Source of the DNA: Microdochium bolleyi
Taxonomy: Eukaryota; Ascomycota; Sordariomycetes; Xylariales; Microdochiaceae
DNA: 64,000 nt
Reading direction: 5' to 3'
Assembly (NCBI GenBank): GCA_001566295.1
Contig: KQ964287.1
Coordinates: 1 to 64,000, forward strand
Position 1 is the first letter of the stretch; the number at the start of each line of letters is the position of its first letter. Position numbers and translations under genes: made by a program. The notes beneath the pieces were generated by a model. The model did not search any database. It saw only the letters and a list, made by a program, of their open reading frames with translations, and was not told where the DNA came from. Shown here piece after piece: positions 44,909 to 55,913 of the stretch.

Positions 44909-45658
44909 ATGACCATGTTCGCGACCCTGAAGTACCTTTTCGTCGTAGCCGTTCTACTGGGCTCTGTAACCTCCGCCCAGAACCACCGCCCGCAACATCA
45001 CAGTCCCAAGCATCACGAGCGCGATGGCAAGCCGCACGTTCACGAGCACATCCGCCGCGGTCCTGGCTTGCTGACGCCGCCGCCTGCAACTAGAACTTGC
45101 GGCATATTATCCAACCCTCAAACACACCCTGAGTTCATTGCAACGCCTACCACATTAACCACCGAGCCGGTAGCCGCGCACAGTCCAATAGGGCAGCCGC
45201 CTTCTAACCCGATGGACTCGCCGGCGGTCGCGCCCGCAGTCGCCCTCAGTTCTGCTCCCGAGGAGCGTCCGGGCTCTTCTGTAGCAGACCGACACAGCCA
45301 CATCGCGACAGGCGACATCACTTACTACGATGTTGGCTTGGGCGCTTGCGGCCATGACGATTCGATGGAAAACGACGAGGGTGCAACGAACGAGAGCGCC
45401 ATGATCGCCGCCATCTCTGCCGATTTCTGGAACTCCATCAGCCCCCTAACCAATGCCGGGATCGACAAGCCCCTCCACCCGCTATGCAACAGAAGAGTCA
45501 AGCTCGCTGCCAACGGAAGAGTGATCACGGTCATTATCCGCGATAAGTGCCCCGGCTGTAGTGTGGCATCCATCGATGTTAGCAAAGCTGCCTTCAAAGC
45601 GCTGTTCGATAAGCTTGAAATTGGGCGTGCGAAGGTCACTTGGAGCGTCACCTGGTAG
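44909..45658 (+). CDS. Secreted double-psi beta-barrel (RlpA/expansin-like) protein
   Basis: 249 aa from ATG 44909, intronless. A signal peptide ends near VTSA/Q. A His-rich propeptide-like stretch (HRPQHHSPKHHERDGKPHVH) leads to a dibasic site (RR/G) that Kex2 could cut. A Pro/Ser/Thr-rich linker precedes the domain: GDITYYDVGLGACGHDD, then MIAAISADFW, CNRRVKLAANGRVITVII and DKCPGCSVASIDVSKAAF ending TWSVTW. This is the fungal DPBB pattern of barwin/expansin/RlpA-like secreted proteins, with the conserved Cys pairs and terminal W.V.W. Such proteins act in the wall or apoplast without a proven enzymatic activity. Confidence 0.85.
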   Translation: MTMFATLKYLFVVAVLLGSVTSAQNHRPQHHSPKHHERDGKPHVHEHIRRGPGLLTPPPATRTCGILSNPQTHPEFIATPTTLTTEPVAAHSPIGQPPSNPMDSPAVAPAVALSSAPEERPGSSVADRHSHIATGDITYYDVGLGACGHDDSMENDEGATNESAMIAAISADFWNSISPLTNAGIDKPLHPLCNRRVKLAANGRVITVIIRDKCPGCSVASIDVSKAAFKALFDKLEIGRAKVTWSVTW

Positions 45659-45745
45659 GTACCCCGTAACGCCGGCCAGCATCAGCGGAGGGCCTTATGG
45701 GGCAATTATGTAGCATGATAAAAACACTGTTCTACTTTCGTTACA

Positions 45746-47461
45746 TTATGATAGTTTGAATATCGACCTGAGTCTTGTGGCAGCTGTAAAGTGGCCATCA
45801 GGGGTCTGCCGTGAATGAAATGGATATCCCAAGACGCCACTTCTGACGCAAGAGTACTTGACCCATTTAATCTCCGGGCCGTCCCCCCTGTCAAGAACAC
45901 GGTCCTGACTTGGGTCCAGATCGCTGCGCAACTCTTCAACAGCTTTCTCCTTAAATGCAGCAGCCATCTCATTGTCCGCAGCCTCCTGCCGCTTAGCCTC
46001 TTCCGGGTCCACAGGCTTATTGTCGATATCGAACATCGTAGTCCAGCACATTCGAATGTAGCTATGCTGCTCGGGCTCGGCTTCCTTGAACTTGAGTATG
46101 ACAGATGGCGCATCGGAACTTGGCGGAATATTCTCCGGCTGGGAGTCGACTTCGTCCTGCTCTGTACAGACACCCCTGGGCTCGGGAATTTTGAGTTTTG
46201 TCTTTGTCGGTTCCGCAACAAACGGGACAACCTGTCTAGTCGGCAGCAAGTGTAAAGTATTCAGAACAATGACGGTCAGCCAGTCATAGAGCGTAATGGA
46301 CCCGATCGCCTTAGCTTGAGAGGTAAATTTTTGAAAAGCCTCAAGGACAGCAGTATGCCCGTCGAAGACTCTCTTCAGGTCCTCCTCGCTGAGGCGCCAG
46401 GGGAGGTCCTTGATGATCTCTGTTGGGACGAGAAGTGTAGGGATCTTCTTTTCCTGGACGAATTTAAGGAACGCCCATGCTGAGCTTAGGTCGATCGAGA
46501 TATTAAACTGGTTGGGGAATATGTTGCTGCCCCCTTTAATGTATCCAGTCATGGTATTCACATACGGTGGGACGGGCAGTTTCTCGTTCTTTATCCATCT
46601 GAGGGGCTCAGTGAAGGCCCCCCCGATAGTGACGGGGACGAAAGCGTCCGCGGTGAGAACCTTGCTCTGCTCTTCCATCAAGCTCTCGAACGTGCCTATC
46701 AAGCTTCTTTTAACACCAGCCTTTGCCCATTTCTTCTGCTCAGCCTTAATATAGGACTTGCACAAACGGCGCAGCTTTTCTCCGCGCTTTTTATTATCTT
46801 CGATCTTGAGCGCCTTCGCGTGATCCGCAGACAACGCGTCGTCGAAGCCAAAACTATAGTCAGGGACGTGTCTTGCGTGACGAATGCCCGGCGCAACGCT
46901 GTCCATTGACCTTTCGCTCCAGAAGAATCGGTATCGTGAGTGATCGATTCCTCTGTCGCGCAAGAAGCTGGCGAATCGGTAGGCCGAGAGCTGGATATAA
47001 AGGCGAGTGTCCTTTCTAACATTCTTAGCGCCCTTTCCACGGAAGAGCTTGTCCGGGCGAAGGAAGTAGTCGCGCGCAACCGGGTCTTTGATATGCTCAA
47101 CCCAATATGGCGGCGTGCTGAACGGGGTCAATGCAATACGCGTGGCTAACCGCGCCCTGAGCTCTGTGTCGGGCTCTTCTATGATCATCATGAGCTCTTC
47201 TTTGGCCTTGTCGAAGGCCATGTCGAAGGCCTCGTCGTAAGGCCTGGTGTTGAAGTCGACGGGCCTGGGAGTGAGGACAATGTTAATGCGGCGGCCTGGA
47301 TGCCTACGGATCATAGAAAGGCAGCAGGCGACATTGTCCACATCGGGGATATCTACAAAGACAGGCCAGTCTGGCAAGGGATCTGACTTGCTGTTCGAGG
47401 GTTCCTGAGGGAGTTCCCAAGCCCCAGGCAGGAAATCTGACCTTACAGGTAATGCAGGCAT
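45746..47461 (-). CDS. Nucleoside-hydrolase-like protein (divergent IUNH fold)
   Basis: 571 aa from ATG 47461; an in-frame ATG at 47554 would add a hydrophobic leader. The N-terminal core reads WPVFVDIPDVDNVACCLSMI, then INIVLTPRPVDFNTRPYDE. This resembles the opening of inosine/uridine nucleoside hydrolases, whose usual motif is DTDxGxDD. A middle glycine stretch (PVTIGGAFTEPLRWI) is followed by FPNQFNISIDLSSAWAFLKF and IPTLLVPTEIIKDLPWRL, as in the later IUNH strands. The metal-binding aspartates are only partly kept (V-D-I-P-D-V-D-N), so activity is doubtful. The final 100 residues are acidic and charged. It ends 87 bp from, and convergent with, the barrel gene. Confidence 0.55.
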   Translation of the reverse strand: MPALPVRSDFLPGAWELPQEPSNSKSDPLPDWPVFVDIPDVDNVACCLSMIRRHPGRRINIVLTPRPVDFNTRPYDEAFDMAFDKAKEELMMIIEEPDTELRARLATRIALTPFSTPPYWVEHIKDPVARDYFLRPDKLFRGKGAKNVRKDTRLYIQLSAYRFASFLRDRGIDHSRYRFFWSERSMDSVAPGIRHARHVPDYSFGFDDALSADHAKALKIEDNKKRGEKLRRLCKSYIKAEQKKWAKAGVKRSLIGTFESLMEEQSKVLTADAFVPVTIGGAFTEPLRWIKNEKLPVPPYVNTMTGYIKGGSNIFPNQFNISIDLSSAWAFLKFVQEKKIPTLLVPTEIIKDLPWRLSEEDLKRVFDGHTAVLEAFQKFTSQAKAIGSITLYDWLTVIVLNTLHLLPTRQVVPFVAEPTKTKLKIPEPRGVCTEQDEVDSQPENIPPSSDAPSVILKFKEAEPEQHSYIRMCWTTMFDIDNKPVDPEEAKRQEAADNEMAAAFKEKAVEELRSDLDPSQDRVLDRGDGPEIKWVKYSCVRSGVLGYPFHSRQTPDGHFTAATRLRSIFKLS

Positions 47462-49332
47462 AGCTGTAGATGTGAACTTCGATATAGAGGATAATAGGAA
47501 GACGGCCCTTGCTGTATGGAAGCACGAGGTGGTGAAAGTGTCGGTTCTTCTCATGTAACAAGACAAGAGTGTGTTCTATGCAGCTGGCGTACACGAGAGT
47601 CTGGTCAGGATGACCTCTTAACGATTTGGGGTTGGTGTGTTGTTTAGTCGCTAGACCGTTCTTTATTTATTTACAACACGTTAAGGTTAACCTCGTGCTA
47701 GTGGGGCATCGTTAGTACAATATAGAGGCTGAGCCACCACGTGCGGTCCAAGTCTGCAGGCCGGTCGCTTTTGGTATGAACGGGCCCTGGTGAATGCCTT
47801 GTACTCTGTGTCTTCGCAACAGTCAGCCCCTGCTTCAGACCACACCTGGTTTTGGCTTAGACACCGCGGTACTGTAACACAGACGCCGACGTCCCAAGTG
47901 TTGATCCTGCTGCGAGGCCCTCTTCACTAAATTAAACGACAGTACTAGCTGGGTAAACACGACAACGAAATCAACACTGTCCGGGTCTTCTTCCTTGTTT
48001 CTAGGCGTATGTTTTGCAGTCCTGGGCTCGCGATCTATTAGCGAAGCCACTATCTAACGTGGCGTCATTCGCGCCTGTTAAAGCGAACCTCTGTAGTGTC
48101 TGTTCCAGCTCGCTGCGACTTCCATAAGCTAGCTGGGGACTGTTCACCGTCTTTTAGAGGGATGTGACAATGTCAGAATAGTAGTGACGAGCAGAGTATT
48201 ATCAAAAAGATGTAACCTTGCTTCTAGTAGGTCTGATACTACGCTTTCATGGCAGTGTAGCCACAACGAGATCTATTAGGTTGACCTGCTCCGTCACCTT
48301 TCACTTCTGGATAAGGTTTGACGGAAGAAACCAATCTCCGGCACCAAATCGCCGCGCGGACGAGGCAATCAAGTGTGGCGTTGTACAGTACCATGCAGGG
48401 TTAGGGGATTCGCGACCGGTGCCGCCCACTCGCCGTGGCGCTACTTCCGCCTGCGGCGTGTCCCACGCAGCAGCACTGTACTACTTGGTCGACAAATAAA
48501 TCCCGCCGCGTCATAGACGATCACTTGAGTGAGGCCGGCGCACCTGTCGTAACCTTCAGCCAGGGCGCCTGACCTGCAGGCCTTTGATCTGTGGAACCTG
48601 CTTTGTCCAACGTCTCACAACAGAAGTGTGGTTATTTGGGCTCATGTATATGGCATAGGCGGGGGGCTGTGTGGGGCAGGAATTGAGCCTCATGAATCGA
48701 CGCCAGGGGAGCAAATGAGACACGCTCTGTGGGGCTTCACATTCTTCGCACATTCATTTGCAAACAAACAACCAGATAGGCCTCCTCCGGAGACACCGTA
48801 ACACAATCCAATGTTAACCATCAGGCAAGCGTTCGCCGCGGCTAGTCTGCGAGATAGTTCAAGCTTCACTTATGCAATACTCTATGAGAAAAAATGTCAT
48901 TCTCTTATTGATGTTTTCGTGCCCCATAGGCGAAATAACGCACTCGGACAACTGGGCAGGTGGATTCATTACTACTAGAGAATCGTGCTTAACATGATCA
49001 GCAAAGTACAACGGTCGTGGCTTTCTGGTTTAAGGTACTATCCAAAGATTTTGCTTCACCATAGCTGTGTTGTGTTGGTCAAACTCCACTCCACACATGC
49101 GCAGAGGTCCAGGTCCTGATCAAAGTACATTAAGTTTCGTTGATCTTGCTACCCTTTGTTGAAGGGGTGCCGACTGAGGAGCATGGTCTTTGAACCTCAC
49201 GATCCATCGAAATTTCATACGTGAATTCTGGCCAGCACGTTTCCTTATCTCCTAGTTTCGTGGGAGCTAGCAATGTGACATTTTCTAAAGCCTTTTGCTT
49301 TGCCGAAGAGCTGTGGGCAAAAGCCATTCTGC
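47462..49332. other. Gene-poor interval
   Basis: Short frames on both strands, none with recognisable features. Confidence 0.35.
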
Positions 49333-50697
49333 TCAGGCACCCTTACTGGTGTCGTTGGAATGACTGACTATGTTGCAGACTATAGCATGAGAAAGGCGCT
49401 CTTTTAGCTCTCGTTCCGGCTGCTCGAATATTCGAACATAGGTTATCCTAAAGTGCGCATGGTTCCTAGGAGCCTTATTGGGGTCGTGGAATGACTCCAA
49501 ACACGCTGCGGGGACAATGGCGGAGTAAACAATGAAACACGATTTCTCCTCATTCCCCTCGGGCGCGTTTTCTCTAGATATCATCGCCCCTGATACTGTC
49601 CCTTCGGACACTACTATAAGGTGAACCTCGACGTCCTGTCCGGTAGACAATGTGCTCTGGTCCTGGATATCAGAATACACTGCTTGCTGGGCGAGAGCGA
49701 TAAGTGCAGCAACAATGTACTGGTCCTCATCCTCGTTGCTCGGCACAAGGTGCTTGTAGTGTAATTCCCGGAGCCGCGCCACAGGGCCATCGCCTGACCT
49801 GGTTCCAGCCGTACGTCTCGAGATGAATGTGCGCCGATACTTTCTAAGTTCTTCGCGGCTGATGTATGCTAAGAATTTACATCGAATCTTTGGCCGTGCC
49901 ATCAGCAAACCACGCTAGTCTGGTAGCAACAGAGTTGAGAGCTATCTCGGGCAGAGCTGACTTACGAGATTGGGCATAGAACAAGGCAAACGATACGACT
50001 TCGGGAGTATCCAAATGGCCTGGGTCTGAACGGCATATTGATAGCAGTCGTTTCCGAACCGTATAGCTAGATTGGCAGGGTGCCGAGAACGGAATTGACG
50101 TGACGAAAATAAGGTTGAAAGTATGTTGGAGAGGGTTTTCTGCTTTCTCTGAGTATGTGTTCCCGCACGCAGCAGCATATTGAGATCCTGCTTAAGTGAC
50201 TTTGATCGTGTCTTATGGGGACAGTTTTCAGGCAAAGCGGCCTCTTGACCGTGTTGTTCCTTGAACTCAGCGCAGAGCAGCCGTGGATGAAATCTTGTCC
50301 ATAGTATAGGAGACACGACGAGCGGGATGCCTGGGTTCCTCCTCAGTATAGAATTGAGAGAAGCTGCTTCGGGAAAGGCACGATGACATCGCGGATTGCC
50401 GTGACTGCTGCGAGTTGGCTTTGCAGGTGCAAGTGACCCTTCACGAGCAGTGGAGATACGGCAAACTCCCATTTTGCCGCTCATGCTCTGAAAGGACGCT
50501 TGGATCAGGCTGGTCGACTGTGCCTGAACTATTATGGAACGGCTTTCGCCGGTCCTGCAGGTTCGTGGTCTAGTCGATCGAAAACGCACGGGATTCGTTT
50601 GCACAGCTAGGTTTTCTGCAGCTGCGTGGGAAGGCGCGGTTATGGTGGTTAAGGATAATTGTGATCGTGGAGAACGAGCGATAGTACTGTCGAGCAT
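49333..50697 (-). CDS. Hypothetical fungal protein, two exons
   Basis: Exons 50697-49966 and 49914-49333 are joined by a 51-bp intron (GTAAGT...ACTAG), phase 0, and give 437 aa from ATG 50697. The N-terminal half is basic and Ser/Arg-rich with a conserved-looking tract (RNPGIPLVVSPILWTRFHPR). The C-terminal half is globular: FLAYISREELRKYRRTFISR, IVAALIALAQQAVYSDIQ, VEVHLIVVSEG, SCFIVYSAIVPAACLESFHD. The layout (Pro-rich start, ALAQ helix, two hydrophobic strands) recalls a large unnamed family of fungal proteins, but I cannot assign a function. The second exon is clearly protein-coding; the first is less certain. Confidence 0.55.
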
Positions 50698-51029
50698 GGG
50701 ACCTGACAATTGTTGTGCCCGTATGGACGAACGGCGAAAATCAATGCCCTACTAGACCTGCGGATCAATCTGGTGACTTGAGGGAGTGAGTGTGCTGGTT
50801 AAGTTGTCGTGACATTTGTGACTGCACTTTGGGAAGAGAAGTGCACGCGAAGCAACCTAATTAGGCCCCCTGCAACCAACTCCTCATGATTTGGTAATAG
50901 ACCCACTCGCATGTGGCACTAGTTCACGTGATTCAGAAGTGGAATCATCAATGGCATACTGAGACAATGCGCACCAGTCAGTGCGCAGAGCAGCGAGGGG
51001 CTAAAATCGCGCATTCGAGTTCGCTGTAG

Positions 51030-51465
51030 GGCTCTCTGTGATACATACTACGATAAGCACTCTCATGTGCAGAGACATTATCCATCATCAAAACCACCTT
51101 GCGGCCTGCCATTCTGCGGTCAAACCAGCGTAAGTACGCGTCAAATATGTAGCCTGTTATCCAGGCTTTCTTGTTGGAGTGCCATTTTACGCCCATATAG
51201 TCTGAATCGATCCCTGCGCGCCGAAAGCGGTGAGGCCTTTCTGCAGTACTAATGAACCAGATCGGGAGCTCTGGGTGCCTGTTTGGTTGCATGCAAAATG
51301 AGCAGTGTTGCGCGCCTTCTCCTTGCGGCCTAGTAGTTACTCTTATTGAAAGAGATCGATCTAGCATGAGCTTCTAGAGTAATCCCGTTTCGTCGCAGAA
51401 GTAAATGTCTCCAGGCGCGTACTTCGAGAGTGCCTGCTGGATTCCGGCCATATCCTGCTGATTCG
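51030..51465 (-). mobile_element. Truncated pogo/Fot1-type fragment (copy 2)
   Basis: About 435 bp align with 12865-13300 of the first copy at roughly 88% by eye. It covers the DDE_1 centre (PIWFISTAERPHRF, GIDSDYMGVKWHSN, RKVVLMMDNVSAH). The HTH region, the end of the catalytic domain and both termini are missing. Small deletions break the frame near 51330 and 51420. It cannot encode a transposase. The flanking 50698-51029 shows no gene. Confidence 0.8.
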
Positions 51466-52697
51466 TGATGGACTGGTGGCCGCGCAGGCAGGCGAGCCCT
51501 CAGGCGCTGGAGCGGATGGATGCCCCATGCGGAGATAAGGAGCGGAGGTGTCTGATCAGGAGGCTGTCAACCGCCAGCTGTAAAGGACGGGGTATCACCG
51601 TTCCTGCCGCCGCTGCGATGGGCGTCTCTGCGCGCGCGTAAGCCGAGTGCGCTGAGGCTGTCGCCGCTGCTCCAGTCGAGCACGCCTCCCATACCACGCG
51701 ACCTCTTACAGTCTCTACAAGCTATGCCTCCAGGACCGCATCTCAGAGCCGCAGCTGCCTCTACTGCTTCTGCTCTTAATGCTACCGCCGTCACCCGGAC
51801 GAGCTTCTCACCAGCTGAATCACAAACTCCGCCGCCTGCCGCTCCTTCCTCGTAAAAAGCCCGCCTCGACGTTCGTCACTGTGTCTGCACGCCTCGGTAT
51901 CACCGCGAATACGCTGCCTCACTATATCCGTCTGCCGCAGGTACTCCTGCGTGTATTGTAGCTGCCGTCTCCAAACCAATACCCCGTCTATATCTACTCT
52001 TCCGCCGTCGAACCCCGGAACTATCATTCTTGATTCGGCTTCGAAGAGAGTTTTGTCTTTCACAGGTTTTGCTGTGTTTCCACTGGACTAATGCTAGGAA
52101 GCGCCGTACTTCCACTCAACTGAAAGCCTCTAGAACTGTGAAGTCTCCTGATCCGGTAGTCTGTGTGTAATACAGATAGATAAGGCTATGGCCATATAGC
52201 TCTAATAGTTTTTCAAGATATTCCACACTCCTGAATAATAACTTCTCGCTACTCCAGATCTAATAGGTATAAATTTGTAAGGCCGTGGGAGGTGGGCAGT
52301 GCGGTCCCGTTTCGGCACGGTCCTGAGTCAGCAGGACAGTCTGGAGCCACGGTGCTGAACCAGTGCCGCGATAAGGACCCGCACCGTAACCCCACCGAAA
52401 CGGCACCAAATCGTGACCTTGGAGATGGGGAGCCGGAGGGAACACTTCCACTCCCCAAGAATAAGTCTTACAGTAATACGACCCCCGCCTACCACTCCTG
52501 ACTACCTGGCTTCCATTGTGCTGTGTACAATCCTTACAAGTTTATATGTACTTTATTACCACATTCTTCTTTAAACTCTTCAAATTCTATACAAAGAGTA
52601 ACACTTCATATTCATAAGCGGCCTTACAACTAGAAATGAACCAGCTACCAGCTGTTTACTTTAGTAAATCCGATCAGTTACCATTACTTGAATGTTA
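51466..52697. other. Interval with one doubtful minus-strand frame
   Basis: A minus frame at 52063-51791 (FDGGRVDIDGVLVWRRQLQY ... GLFTRKERQAAEFVIQLV) has protein-like character and an internal ATG at 52030, but no recognised domain. 52270-52450 is GC-rich with internal short inverted words; 52500-52690 is AT-rich and contains the 3' flank of the protease gene. Confidence 0.3.
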
Positions 52698-55600
52698 TCA
52701 TCGTTCGGTACTTTCAAGCTTTGAGTCGCTATCCTCAAACTCGCTTAGCTGCTTTGTCGGCCGCGCACCAGCACTGACGGCCAGACCAGCCTTGTAGTCG
52801 CGGACGTTCTCAATGACCACAATCTCCCTGCCGTTCGACGGCATATGAGTATCCTCTTGCTGAACTGGCGCTTCTACTGGTGTCGCGTCGGCACTGACAC
52901 CTTGGGCAACAAGATGGACTGCAAGCTTCGCCCGCTCTGCCGACGTCGGCGCAATGAATATCCTGTAGAAGTGGATCATGTCGTCTTTGGTCAGCTGCCC
53001 GACACGAGTAGCATCCTCTTGGGCTGTGTGAAGGAAATGTCAGTTTTATCTGTCCGAGAAAAGCCAAGGGAAAGGGGGCGGGCTGCACATACAGGCACCA
53101 AAATCGTAGTACTCGTTAGTAATCTGAGCCCAGTGCCGACCAGTCTCTTGGTCCAGGTTCTTCAGATTCTCCAGGCGCTTGTTGATCATACTTCGCTTGT
53201 GACTCTCAAAGTCCGCCACGCTCATCTTCTCCAGCGCCACACCCTGAGCAGCCAGGAATAGGTCGACGCGGGACTCAAGGTACTCTGGCTTCTTCTCACT
53301 CTGGATCATGACTCGGAATCCGTATGTTGTCGCACCAGAGCAGACGCCCGTGGAGACAACGTAGCCCAGCTGCTCCTTGGTCCTAAGCTGATCGAAAGCT
53401 GGCTCGTGCAGTATTTGGCCAAGAAGCTGAGTCTTGGCTCGAACGCCGCGATCGCCCTTGGGACCAATGTGGAGATAGTACTCGATGCAGTGGTTGACAT
53501 TCGCAGGGTCCTTCAGTGTCTTGGAGTACAAGTAATTGGAGCCAGGCGGAATGATGAGCGATCGAGCAATCGGCCACTCCTCCTTCGGAAGGATGCGCGC
53601 CTTAAGAATTCTTTCAATCAGATCAGTCAGCTTGTGCGCATCTTGCTTGTACAGGTTGCCGTGCACGTATGTCTCAATGTGAAATTGCGACATGATCTGT
53701 TTGCCAAAGTGACGGACGCCGTCTGCAGTGGCGTTGGGCATCTCCAGTACAAGCTGTTCCACGACATATTCGTGCTGCATGGTGAGCAATGACAGATAGT
53801 CGCTGACTTGCTGGAATGGCTGTTGCAGCTCCCAGTTCTGGTAGCCACGGTTCAGACGCTCCCGCACAATCTCGAAGCGATCGTCGCGGACCTCGAGATC
53901 TCGCATGGTGACGAGAACTTGTTCAAGAAGCACCGGCAGCTTGTCGTTGTACCCAGAAACCTCGACAAACAAGCCACGAGCGTCAAGGCTGACAACGTAA
54001 GACAAGCCCGCCAAGCTAGCGTCGTAGGAGTACTCCTCGAGTGCATCACTCACGAGGGCAGCGAATAGACTGGCCTTGACCGCATTCTCGGCAGATGCGA
54101 AGATGACTGGATTCTTCAAGCTGACGATCAGGTTGGCTTTGGGCACCCAGAAGGTGTCATCCTTCTTGTACCATGTCCGCGCACTGGTGTCGTTCCTGAG
54201 CAGTTTCGGCGAGATGGCGGGCTCCCTGACCTCCTTCTTCTCCACCTCCAGCTTCGTGGGGATGAACTGGTTCTTCCCCGGCAAGTGCAATGTGGAAATG
54301 CGGTCCTTGGCAGTTCCACTGGCAATCTTGTTTAGCTCGGCGAGGAACTCACCAGGGATGTCTTCGCTCTTGTACTCTGTCCCGTACCACTTCTCCTTCT
54401 GATCCCAGTCCCCAGGGACTTCTCGAGAGATAAGAGTCATCCGGAAGTTGTCAGGGCGCAGCAAGTCGAGGCCCGCCTTGATCAGCTCGGGGTGAAACTT
54501 TCTGAGGAGACTTTGGCCACTGAGAAGCCATTCTCTGGGTAGCGGCATCTGCATTACAGAGGAGATCTCGGACGTGAAGCGGCTTGCAGGCGTCTGCTGC
54601 TTGAACCTGAAGTTCGTCTCCGCCACAAGCTTCATCTCGTCAAAAATCCATTCTTGCGGAGGGCTCTTACGAAGAAGAGCCACGTACTCAAAGAAGACCT
54701 TGACAATGTCCTTATAGTGGACCAGTCCCTACACATACAAGTCAGTAGTTGTCGACGAAAGCGATGAGTGTTGGTATTGCTTACCTCTTCCGTCAAATCG
54801 ACCTGGAAGTCAAAGACACTAGGTGTTCCAGGGCAGATAGTATTCGCGCCAGCGCTGACCGTTGTAGCCCAACCCTTGGACTTGATGTAAGACATGATGC
54901 TGCCAGGACCTTCATGCTCGATGAGGTGGCTGATGTATCTGCTCGGCTGCGTCTCGAAGAGTGTCTCCAAATCCATGAACGGGAAGGAAAGCTTCAGCTG
55001 CCGCAAATCCATGATAGGCTTGGCGCACACCTGCTTGCAAAGCCGGTCTTGAGTCCAAGGGAGCTCAGCATCCCAACGATTCTGCGGAAGGTCCTTGTTT
55101 GGGACCTCGGCGAAGAGCTTCGCAACCCACTTCTCGAGTACATCGAGGGGCTCCCTACCTAGGACGCACAGCTTTATCCGATTGGCCGAGTAGTGTGACG
55201 CATGGAACTCCATGAACTTGGCGCGAACATCTATGCCCTTGCCCTCTGGCAGTGTCTTCAGTGTCTCTAGATTGCCGGTCGGGAAGTGGGAGTACGGGTG
55301 ATTCTGGTTGGATAGGGATTTCTCTAGCTGGTATAACCGCCGAGTATCGCTCTGCAGGTTCTTCTTGTTCTCCGAATCGACGGCACGGAGCTCTCTATCT
55401 AGTGTCGAGGCGAGGAAGAGCGGTGAGATGAAGAACTGGGCAAACCGGTCCAGAGCGCCGTAGAGGGCCGAGGGGTTTGATTCTGTTGGCTCTTCGTCGT
55501 TGCTGGGCTTCGCGGCGACGTCGAAATAGTAATTGGTCGAGCAGGCCCCGGTGCGGGCGTTCGAGCTGCCGGAGTTTGAAGATAGGTAGACGCTGAAGTC

Positions 55601-55913
55601 GTTCTCAACAGGGTACTTCTCTGTGCCCATGAAAAGGAGCTGCCAAATCGCAAGTCAGACCATTCGGACCGTGTTAATCATTCCCTGGGAGTTCTCTTAC
55701 ATGCTCTACCGCGTGGGCCATGCCGGGCATGTCGGCCTCGTCGCTGAAGTTTCCAACATTGACGTCGAGGCCGGCCGAAGCCTTGTCTGCGTCGGCATCG
55801 TGGACAAGGAGAGCCTCGAGCTGGTTGGGCAGGCGGATGACGCGATAGTTGCACTTGTCTATAGAAGTTCTCTCGAGCTGGCTGGTCACCCGCTCGACTG
55901 GACGGGACAGCAT
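52698..55913 (-). CDS. Insulin-degrading enzyme / Ste23-type M16 metalloprotease
   Basis: Four exons, 55913-55701, 55639-54785, 54728-53093 and 53023-52698, all join in phase and give 1,009 aa, the normal length for insulysins. Introns of 61, 56 and 69 bp have GTAAGA, GTAAGC and GTATGT donors. The inverted zinc motif HxxEH is present as GMAHAVEH at residues 67-71, ending exactly at the first junction before LLFMGTEKYP. The distal glutamate region reads LRAVDSENKKNLQSD. The second half carries the family markers KTQLLGQILHEPAFDQLRTKEQLGYVVSTG and RLENLKNLDQETGRHWAQI. The enzyme degrades small peptides inside a closed chamber; yeast Ste23 and Axl1 also process a-factor. No disablement is seen. 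Confidence 0.93.

Noticed and set aside
52270..52450. GC-rich block with apparent inverted words
   Set aside because: The apparent palindrome is mostly the same central segment compared with itself; no flanking duplication or terminal repeats.
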